Assembly (NCBI GenBank): GCA_000697335.1
Contig: JNEM01011667.1
Location: 1-17,346 of the forward strand
Source of the DNA: Conidiobolus incongruus B7586
Taxonomy: Eukaryota > Entomophthoromycota > Entomophthoromycetes > Entomophthorales > Conidiobolaceae
Length of the DNA stretch: 17,346 nt
Reading direction: 5' to 3'
In this document: positions 9,399-17,346 of the stretch, piece after piece
How positions within the stretch are numbered: the first letter of the stretch is position 1
How the letters are laid out: each line of letters begins with the position of its first letter
Translations under genes and position numbers: made by a program
The notes under the pieces: generated by a model
What the model was told of the DNA's origin: nothing
Seen by the model: only the letters and a program-made list of their open reading frames with translations
The model's database searches: none

Positions 9399-10901
9399 CT
9401 ATAATAAAAACTCAGAAATCTGTTGTTTCATCAATTCTCTACGATCCTGTACAGACAATTCGGATTTAGTTACGATAGGAGGTAACAAATCAATATTAGA
9501 ATTATTAGGATTTGATTTAATCTCTTGGAAATTAGTTTGACAGCCATAACACAATTTGTTGACAAAACCATTATCATTGGATTCAATTGTTGCATTAGCA
9601 TCGTTAGAGTTAGTGTACACCGTAATACCTTTGCGCCAATCAGTAACGCCTGGTTCAATACAGTTAGAGCACAATTCACAGATTGGTAATTCCTTATAGA
9701 TTGGATTAGGTTGTAATTTCATTGCAGTTCTACATACGGTACTAACGGTAGATGGGAAACTACGATCGAGGCCTACGATAAAATGCTCTGTAAGTTTCAT
9801 AATACTAGCTTTGACGGCGTGCATTTGGAATTGTGGAGGTACTTGGAGATTGAGATAGTGATTGTAGAATGCTACTTCCTTCATAATTACATCCTTGAGT
9901 GGGCGCAGTACAGTAATTTCGGGATAGAATGAAGTTTCGACGGTAGTTAAGAATGGAATGTTGAAACCTCGTCCTTCAGATGTGAGCCCAATGGTGTTGA
10001 TAGCGATTCTGGTGGCACTATCTCCTAACATTAAAATATTCGAACTACAATGAAATTAGTGAAAGAATTAGTAGAGATCAACATTAAACTTACTTGGTAG
10101 ATCTTGCTACAGTTGATAATAATTCAAATTTTAAATGTTTTAATAAATCGTCCCTAGTGGATTGCGACGTTGATTGGAATAATTGTTGTAATCTCTCTTT
10201 GTTATCTTCAGATTTTTCTGGGTTGAAATGATCCATAACAGTTTCTAATGGAACCAATTTATAATCGAAACCGTAATTTTCCACAATTTGACCAATTTGA
10301 GGTACGATGTGCTCCTAAATAAAATTAATAATTGCAAAAATGTAATAGATATATCAACTTACGTGATTTGGGTTTATAGCAGATTCATCAATATGTACAA
10401 CAGTGACTTTTCCCAATTTTGTATTCTTATCCTTTTGCACTTCATTTACTGGTGTATCTTTCTTCGTGGTGGCTTTGTTGATACCCATGCAGAATTGTTT
10501 AACCAAGTGTAATAAAGCTCTAAACTCAAATTAGCATCTCAAAAAAAAATTCTTGTAAATAAAAGTACCTTGATGAAGGACCTCCACTCACACCGAGTAC
10601 TACATTTGTTTTGGTTTTATCGTTAATAATTGGGGATTTACTTAAAATGGTACGGAATTTCCCAGTAAAGTTGAAAATAAAGCAATCCCTAATAAATGTG
10701 AATATTTGGTTGAAATTGTGAGAGCGGTAATTTACTTGCAAAATTTGGAATGACGGACCAAGACTATAGGTTTTGAAGTTTTACACTTGATACAGAATTT
10801 GGACTTATCAACGTTTTTTCCTAATTGAATATTAATTATGATTTTGAATATTTAATTAAAGAATAATTACTTAAAGGTAAATCTGGTTCAACGTCACACA
10901 T
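9399..10901 (-). CDS. CTU2: Cytoplasmic tRNA 2-thiolation protein 2 (CTU2/NCS2), six exons
   Basis: Partner of CTU1/NCS6 in the cytosolic complex that thiolates wobble uridine-34 of Lys, Glu and Gln tRNAs, using sulfur delivered by URM1. Exons in transcript order are 10901-10871, 10820-10736, 10688-10569, 10519-10363, 10314-10094 and 10044-9399; introns are 50, 47, 49, 48 and 49 nt. The product is 419 residues. It starts MCDV, much like human CTU2 (MCQV), which supports this ATG. An N-terminal zinc module is seen (C20xxC23 and C38xxC41, in KFCIKCK and FCKDCF). A PP-loop-like SGGPSSR follows at 73-79, then ILMLGDSATRIAI (208-220), FPSTVSTVCRT and C-terminal cysteine pairs (CELCSNC 327-333, LCYGC 369-373), ending in a typical ISEFLL tail. 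The PP-loop is of the degenerate CTU2 kind, not the SGGKDS of CTU1. Exon 1 is only 31 nt, so automatic annotation may miss the true start. Confidence 0.95.
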
Positions 10902-11785
10902 ATTGTTTTTGTATTTATATTTTTGTAGTTGGTTTTAAAATATTTATTATATTTTGTTAGTTTAAAATAGATATAGAATTATGATAAAACTAAAAGAATT
11001 TATTAAGAAATTGACCATTATTTAAAATATGGGATTTTTCAATTTCCTAATTTATCAACTTGCAAATTATTTCAAAATTTCACCCAATTATTAAAAAGAT
11101 AAAACTCAAGACACATAATTTTTATTTTTTTACATTTCATTTATTAAATATTATTTAGTAAAATTGGTTATATGAATATGATTATAAAACTTTTATTTTA
11201 TTATTATTTACTTGATTATAACTTTTCAAAATGGATTTTATTTTTTTATTTAATATGACTAAATAAAAATCACTATTTCAACTTCATTTTTGTCATGTTG
11301 AAATTGAAAACTCATTCGAAATTTTAAATTTTTTTAAAATTAATGTAGAGCTAGCGACTCAGTGTATAAATTCGGGAACAAACTATTTTTAACTAAATGA
11401 TTTTTGTTGAATCGATATATTAAGAATACTATAATTTACATTTTGAAAATTTGATAAGTGCTTGAAAATCAAAATTTTTAATTTGATTTGATATTTGATT
11501 TAAATTTGAAAATTTACTTTTTAGGTCAATTAGTGATTTTATTCAAATTCGAATACATAAATTATAGAATAAAATATTAAAGTGTTTAAATATCATTTGG
11601 TATATAAATACTATTGACTTTTATATTATTTATTTAATCTGATTTATAGCTAGGAATTTAAAAATTAACAATTTAATTAATGTTAAAACTTTGATTTGAT
11701 TTTTGGTTTATATCCACTAATAATCCCATAAGTTTAAATTTACAAAAATTTCTTAAAATAAAAATTCTTTTGTTAATAATTGTCA
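10902..11785. other. Spacer between CTU2 and U6 genes
   Basis: About 880 bp of A/T-rich DNA between two divergently transcribed genes, so it holds both promoters. A minus-strand TATAAATA string (10912-10919) lies only 11 bp before the CTU2 ATG, too close to be its TATA box. A TTAAAATAAAAATT string at 11753-11766 sits about 20-33 bp before the inferred U6 start, where an RNA polymerase III TATA-like element would be expected. Nothing else stands out. Confidence 0.55.
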
Positions 11786-11814
11786 AACCCCTCCGGGGGT
11801 CACTGACACATGAC

Positions 11815-11845
<31 letters not shown>

Positions 11846-11909
11846 GGCCCCTGCACAAGGATGACACGTAAATCTTGAGTGGATAGCATCTTCGGATGCA
11901 AATTTTTTT
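11786..11909 (+). ncRNA. U6: U6 spliceosomal snRNA
   Basis: U6 snRNA is the catalytic RNA of the spliceosome. The conserved core is intact from AAAATTGGAACGATAC through the ACAGAGA box (11829-11835), the AGC catalytic triad in TTAGCATGG, the U4-pairing/internal-stem-loop block CCCCTGCACAAGG and ATGACACG. The 5' end is inferred at about 11786, where ACCCC (11787-11791) and GGGGT (11796-11800) form a stem closed by a UCCG loop. After the internal stem-loop comes an extra perfect hairpin, GCATC/GATGC with a UUCG loop (11886-11899), then AAA and seven T, a polymerase III stop and the Lsm-binding U tail. The total of ~120 nt is longer than human (~107) and S. pombe (~99) U6. No intron interrupts the core, unlike S. 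pombe. Exact ends are estimates; the gene identity is secure. Confidence 0.95.
11886..11909 (+). terminator. UUCG hairpin plus T7 at the U6 3' end
   Basis: GCATC, TTCG and GATGC form a 5-bp stem with a C(UUCG)G tetraloop, followed by AAA and seven T (11903-11909). The T run is a standard RNA polymerase III terminator. The hairpin just before it is not needed for pol III termination and is unusual for U6. Confidence 0.75.
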
Positions 11910-13138
11910 GGATATTATCACATTAATTTATTATAATGTACTTGATATTTTGATTTTGCTGAAAAAATTTTAATATTGGTAATTATTTAAATTATTAAAT
12001 GAGTTTAAATTGGAATTTGGTTGTGTAAAATAATTTGAAATCACATTTCTCGAGATAGAAATACAATATTATTATAATTTTTTATTTGAAATTATATCAT
12101 AATGCAAGTATCTTTGATATTATATGTAATGTCTGGCACAATGGGATTTAACATATTGATTATTATATCTGATAACTTAGAAAGGATTTGTGATATTCTT
12201 GATATTATCAATTATTGAACTATGTATATATATTAAAAAATTATTAACCTAATTATTGATTTGTTAATAATTATTTAATCATATTTATAAACCTTTTTCA
12301 TCATTTATGTGTCAATTTAATTATTGTATTTCAAAATAATTAAATATAAATCAAGAAAATATTATGATAATATTAATTTAAAATACAATTTTTATTTTTA
12401 ATCACTTTAATTTAAACACTTATCAATACTTTATAATATAAACAACTATATAATAAATATATATATTAATAATTGAATTATACAATATGATTAATTACAA
12501 TATTCAGGTTAAATATTACTGTTTTAAATCCAACAAATTGTTTTTTAAACTGAATAAGGGAATTGGAGCAAAGCCAACTTTATATTTTCTTTGATCCAAT
12601 TCGAATTAAAATATCATGGATAATATATCTACAAATTATAGTCATTAAGAAGATATTAAGATTATCTAATAGATTCAAAGTATTCATTATATGATATAAC
12701 AATTATAACTCACTTAAACATTATACCACCTATATTTTTAAAAATGTTATACTCAAACTATCTTATAGTAAATGTTTAAGCATTCAAATTTTATGTTTCA
12801 ATTCCGAATCATGTTCAAAAGTTATTATACAATGTTTGATATGATGAAATTTAATTGGATCATGTGACAAAATTAAAAATGTTATTGCAGGATATTTTTC
12901 TATATCTGACGAATAAATTCGATCCCAAACCAAATTAATTTCAGTAACATAGTTTAAATCAAATTCAAAATGACATATGAATGATTTCATTATTTTCAAT
13001 TATTATTTAAATTTGATGACGATACTAACATTTGACTGATTTCATTATGACTCAATCATTTTTAATTTAATATAAATTAACTCAGTTCTACCTTATAATT
13101 TCTCATTGACTTTTTGAAATCTAATCAATAACGATAAC
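11910..13138. other. Gene-free AT-rich spacer downstream of U6
   Basis: About 1.2 kb without a supportable gene. It contains a strong 43-bp inverted repeat (12560-12602) and one TCGATC motif inside TTCGATCCCAAA (12918-12929), a 12-mer also found at 7448-7459 upstream of photolyase. A 68-codon minus-strand frame near 12784-12990 has fairly balanced composition but no recognisable domain. The promoter of the small gene at 13139 must lie near the end. Confidence 0.6.
12560..12602. repeat. 43-bp inverted repeat (hairpin)
   Basis: GAATTGGA (12560-12567) pairs perfectly with TCCAATTC (12595-12602), and AAAG (12570-12573) with CTTT (12589-12592). The two blocks are separated by a 2x2 internal mismatch, and the loop is 15 nt. 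It is more G/C-rich and more regular than its surroundings. Function unknown. Confidence 0.6.
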
Positions 13139-13559
13139 ATGACAACTTTACAATTATTCAACAACACTCTAAAGAATCAATCAAAGAGATTTAAATTAAT
13201 TAATATGAAATGGTTTAGTAATCAACCTCAATTTTATGCGGGTAATGAACATTTGAGAGGGGATAATCAGAATAGCAATAATAATAATTCAGGTAATTTT
13301 TAGAATTTGTTTGTAATGATTGGTGTATTTACCTATTGATGATTTTATAGATCATAGTCCTATTTCGAATGCACCAAATTGGAATCATGACGAAGCTACA
13401 GCTTCTGAGCAATCTGTAATTATTTTAGTGATTTATAAGTATTTAAATATATTAACATAATACTAGGTTAAAGCAGATTATGAACCTAACGAAGATCCTA
13501 ATCACCTTAAAGAATCAACTCATGCTTATTTGAACAAGAAATACTCCAGAAAAAATTAA
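13139..13559 (+). CDS. Small three-exon gene, 103 residues, probably mitochondrial, function unknown
   Basis: Exons are 13139-13292, 13351-13415 and 13467-13559. The introns (58 and 51 nt; GTAATT donors, TAG acceptors) match those of the neighbouring genes, and the joined frame is open to a TAA. The first 36 residues have no acidic residue and several Lys/Arg (LKNQSKRFKLINMKWF), which suits a mitochondrial presequence. An Asn-rich stretch follows, then NAPNWNHDEATASEQSVKAD (about residues 58-77), which looks like a conserved motif, and a charged C terminus ending LNKKYSRKN. I have a vague, unchecked recollection of similar small WN-A-SE-VKAD proteins in other fungi, but no name or function. 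No membrane segment is seen. Each exon is too short to be found as a plain ORF, so the gene is easily missed. The model could still be wrong at the 5' end; Met23 is an alternative start. Confidence 0.72.
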
Positions 13560-15154
13560 CATCAACTCAATCAGTAGTAATTGATACCATATACAGAACT
13601 TGATTTTTAAGTCAAGTCAGCCTAACTTATGTATATAGCTATTTGCATATACATATAACTAAGTCAATCGATAAATAAATCTTAAATTAGAAATTGTTTG
13701 TATTTTAGATATTTTATAATATATTTTTTAAATTATTGATTTGATTATATTGAAATTTAATAAATGAAAATTCATTCTGATTCGATTATACATAATAAAG
13801 TATTGTTTAAGATTTTGTTACTATTATGAAACTCAATGAATTGATAAATATATAATTGAATAAAATTATTAATTATATTTAAAAATAATGTTATAATTGT
13901 TACATAATGTTTCACTTTTAATAATGTTATCATACAAATCACTGATTAAATATAAATAATATATAGAGATAAATGAAAAAGAGTGTTGTTTAAAAATACT
14001 GGCGTTTGTTTAATATATCCAATCACATTGAAATCGTTGGTAAAGAATAATTACTAAGACTAGTTCAAATTCGGAAAAGGAATAAACATTGTCTAAAACA
14101 ATTAATATATTGTCCTTAGTATATCTAGTTATTTATTTTGAGAAAATATAATTATTTAATTCTTTCAGTATTGTAATAAAAATGAATAAAATATATAAAA
14201 CAAATTAAATCACTTAAAGGAATCTCAGTTCAATTGATAAGAAAATATATTATTAATTTAAATACTTCTAATTTCTTCGAACGTTACACAATATATTCCA
14301 TATATCATATGTAGTATTATTAAACTAATATTATTCTATATAAACACTATGTTCTGAATCCTACTAAAACAAATAATCGTGATTGAAATTCAAACACTTA
14401 ACACTTAACTCACTAACTGCAACACCTCAGTTTATAAATCTGATATTTTAACCTCCTTTTTGTTCTAATGTAGATTAACTTTGTATTTGATTTGTGTGAT
14501 TAAAATGATATTAAATAGAACCTTAAGTTATTCATATACCATATGTAACTTTTTCATTGTTAAAATTATACTAAAAATTATGAAATGTATAGAGATAAGG
14601 AAAATTAGTTACAAAACGATACAAGCAACAAAATGATTGTGTAAGCAATTATCAGAGACTTTGGTTGAAGCCATAAAGTTAGATAAAAGATTGATTTGAA
14701 GATAATGACATAATGAAAGATTTGAGTTAATTAAATAAAATGCAAATGTAATAATATAGGGATATTTAACTTGAAGAAATAGCCTGATTAATAAAGTATA
14801 TCTAATAATTACATATACTGACAACATTAATTTAATGGAGCAAAATTTTATTTCCTTATCATAAATCCAATTTTAGAAATAAAGTTAGCAGGTTTAAATA
14901 TCAATCTACTACAAGTGGAACGCTTTGTATCATATGGTATAATATGTTTTTCTGTATTAATATTCATTTTAATATTTTTTAATTTAAAGGCTAATTATAT
15001 AGTATTGCTATATACAATATAGTGTTATGTCTCTATCTTTAAAGGATTAAAAAATTTTACAAGTTATATATTAATTATATAATATTTAAAATAATGACAG
15101 TTAAGTATTAAAATATTTTATCAAATCAAAATTTTAGTAATAACAAATAAAATA
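13560..15154. other. Gene-free spacer downstream of the small gene
   Basis: About 1.6 kb with no supportable gene. Just after the small gene are two short hairpins: ACTTGA/TCAAGT with an 8-nt loop near 13600-13620, and ATGTATAT (13629-13636) with ATATACAT (13647-13654). These probably lie in its 3' untranslated region. A 72-codon minus-strand frame (14609-14827) is hydrophobic and Leu/Tyr-rich, as expected of translated AT-rich DNA, and is not called. Nothing else is recognisable. Confidence 0.6.
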
Positions 15155-15890
15155 CATAATAACACCCTTTTAAAATATAGTTTTAATATAATTTTTATCG
15201 CACAGTTTAAAAAAAAATAAAAAAATAATTAAAAATTAAAATTTTCCATTATTATAGGTAACTCTTTTGTCATAATTTAAAAAATCTTTGATACATAAAA
15301 AGCAGCACTTATTATAACAAACTGAAATTAAATATTCCAATGAATTAAATTTGTCTGTTGAAATTTGTTTCTTACACAAATGTATTTAAATCCTCGAAGT
15401 AAGTTTTATTGCAAACATTGTAATCCAGTAAGCATATTGAATATGATAGTGACCTCTATTCATTTTTACTTTGAATATGTTATATAGTTTTACATATATG
15501 GATTTTAAAATTATAATATTAAACCATCTTGATTTTTGTAAAAAAACCTTTTAAGTTATTATTTTCTTATTTTGATTAATAAAACTTTTTGAATTTACAT
15601 TGAAATAAAATTTTTAATAAATATTTAAAATGAATAGACATATACTATACAATTAACACCCTTTTTTAATAATCATGACTTTTTCTATTACTTTGATATA
15701 TTTTTAATACATAAAAAACAGTACTTTAATATTAATTACAAAAATCTGGTATCTATGAATTAATTCAATTTATTGATAATTATATACTTTTATATTATTA
15801 TGTTTTTCAAAACTATTAAGCAATTATTATCATAGAGTTTTAATCTAGTAATTTTATTAAGTATGATAATGATTTTAAAATTTTTTTAAT
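15155..15890. repeat. Old diverged direct duplication, two ~250-330-bp copies
   Basis: Copy 1 is about 15155-15480 and copy 2 about 15650-15890. Ordered matches include AACACCCTTTT at 15161 and AACACCC at 15655, ACATAAAAAGCAGCACTT (15293) with ACATAAAAAACAGTACTTT (15709), GAATTAAATTT (15343) with GAATTAATTCAATTT (15758), and AATCCAGTAA (15421) with AATCTAGTAA (15842). Offsets shrink from 494 to ~415-420 bp, so copy 1 has about 75 bp that copy 2 lacks, between the first and second anchors. Several differences are C-to-T or G-to-A (CCAG/CTAG, GCAG/ACAG). No coding potential is seen and the source element is unknown. Confidence 0.6.
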
Positions 15891-17346
15891 TGGAAAAACT
15901 CCTATAACTACTTATTCATTATTTTTTAATTATTTGATAAAATAATAAATATTATAAATGATATAAAAAATGCTAATTAAAGAAAATTTTATTTGAAAAA
16001 TTAAACTTATATAATAGTTTTTGAATAACAATTTATTAAGCAAGGTATATAATTTTATAAATTAAAATAATCAAAATATTTGAATTTTATCTATATTAAT
16101 TTTTTTATTAAGAAATATATTAAGAAATAGTTGGGTTAAACTAAATATTTTAGTTTATATTATAGTGATAGATTAAATAAAATAGTTTCTATTTAATTAC
16201 TTATAAATATTTATTTTGAAAAATTTAGTTTATAATTTTACATTGATAATTTTTATATAGCTATAATAAAACTAAATATTTTAAATAATTATTTTATAGA
16301 ATATTTTTTAATTAATTTAAATTAAAATAAAGTTAAAAATAGTTATTATTATATATTAACCTGTAAAAATAAGTTATAAAATTAAAAACACTTATATTTT
16401 CATTAATAACTTGATGAATATTTAATAAAATAAACTTAAATAAAATAATTAAAATTTATTATATTAATTAATAATATTTAATCTTCAATTAGTTAAAATA
16501 TAAACCTTTAAATTTTATTTAAGATAAGTTATAAATCTCTAAGTTTTTTGTGATAAAAAAATTAAAATTTAGTATATCTATCTTTAACTTTATAGGGTAT
16601 CAAATCAATTAACTTTTTATATCAAAAAAGGTTAATTTTATTCTATGCTTCTTAAATATATTTTTAAAGCTAATATAAATTTTTTATTAAAGAAAAGCTT
16701 TAATAACTTTTTTTAACTAGTTTTAAAGGTGTTTAATTAGGTTAAAGTTAAAAGATTAAAAAAGTTACTTTATAACTATTATTTTATTATTTTTAAGTTA
16801 TTTAGTAATAAAAGTTATAATATAGTAAAAAACATTATCTTGTTAAAAAATAATATTAGATTTATTTAACTTATATTATTTAATATTTTTTTTCAATCTA
16901 TTATTTAAAATATTTTAATATATCTTAATATTAATTCCCTTATTAACTTTATAAAAATACCTTATACCTAAAGATAATATATATCCTTAAATAATAATTA
17001 ACTTACTTTTATATTTTTAGATAAAATTAATATAATGGTTATAAAGGAATTTTATATCTTTTTTAAAATATATAACTTTTTTATTAAATTTATTAAAATA
17101 TATTTTTGTTTCATTAAACTAAACAACATTATTTTAATTAGTTTTAGTTTAATATTAATAATGATATTTAAACTCCCACTTAGTTTTATAATAGGATTTT
17201 TTTAGTTAAAGATATTTTTTCTTAAAATATAAGTAATATTAATGCTAATATAAAGTATATATAATAATATTAATATTAACTAATATTCTTATATAGTTTT
17301 ATATTTTTTGTTATATTTTTATAATAATATTATATTTACCTATATT
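15397..17346. other. Very AT-rich, CpG-free terminal stretch
   Basis: I find no CG dinucleotide anywhere from 15397 to the end of the window (1,950 bp). In the last 546 bp I counted by eye about 11% G+C, with CA and TG also scarcer than base composition predicts (about 6 CA for 35 C and 6 TG for 25 G). There is no open frame of note. The pattern fits DNA that has lost C by methylation-linked mutation or a RIP-like process, as in silenced repeats, but no element can be recognised in it. Confidence 0.6.

Noticed and set aside
11673-11921. 82-codon minus-strand open frame
   Set aside because: It runs antisense through the U6 gene and is explained by it.
12784-12999. 71-codon minus-strand open frame with fairly balanced composition
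   Set aside because: It opens with TTG (first ATG at 12990), has no recognisable domain and no convincing splice continuation. It may be a gene remnant, but I cannot support that.
14609-14827. 72-codon hydrophobic minus-strand open frame
   Set aside because: Leu/Ile/Tyr-rich composition is what random AT-rich DNA encodes; no domain, neighbour or splice context supports it.
16000-17346. Inserted mitochondrial DNA (NUMT) as the source of the AT-rich tail
   Set aside because: No mitochondrial gene, rRNA or tRNA sequence is recognisable; AT-richness alone is not evidence.
1-17346. CRISPR arrays, operons, bacterial transfer
   Set aside because: There are no regularly spaced short repeats, and every multi-exon gene has spliceosomal introns and eukaryotic family membership. 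The intronless photolyase has the same coding style as its neighbours.

Overview
The window looks like nuclear DNA of an AT-rich fungus. Five protein-coding genes and one U6 snRNA gene sit in intergenic DNA that is mostly A and T. The coding sequence is much less AT-biased than the spacers. The 15 introns I can place are all 47-58 nt long, with GTA- donors and almost always TAG acceptors. Short introns, a lipase of the fungal/plant Tgl3-5/SDP1 type and an intact eukaryotic U6 point to fungi. The AT bias, together with several introns in ordinary housekeeping genes, suggests an early-diverging lineage (Entomophthoromycotina-like, for example), but the lineage is inference.

Layout: 1-2257 is a spacer holding a 111-bp direct repeat, several hairpins and a ~280-bp imperfect inverted repeat that looks like a small MITE. 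2258-4522 (+) is a five-exon patatin-type triacylglycerol lipase. 4523-5533 is a spacer between convergent genes. 5534-6662 (-) is five-exon deoxyhypusine hydroxylase. 6663-7690 is a divergent promoter region with two TA tracts and four TCGATC motifs. 7691-9307 (+) is an intronless class I CPD photolyase. Only 91 bp further on, convergent, lies 9399-10901 (-), the six-exon CTU2/NCS2 tRNA thiolation subunit. 11786-11909 (+) is U6 snRNA. 13139-13559 (+) is a 103-residue, three-exon gene of unknown function that is probably mitochondrial. 13560-17346 has no gene I can support; it holds an old direct duplication and ends in very AT-rich, CpG-free DNA.

The genes form no operon or cluster. They are unlinked housekeeping functions: lipid-droplet lipolysis, eIF5A hypusination, light-driven DNA repair, thiolation of wobble uridine in tRNA, and splicing. 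DOHH and CTU2 both support translation, but their proximity is probably chance.

I found no convincing new multi-gene system. The points most worth checking are the GATC-type light-response motifs upstream of photolyase, the UNCG-capped hairpins at both ends of the U6 gene, the MITE-like hairpin upstream of the lipase, the unnamed 103-residue gene, and the CpG-free tail.
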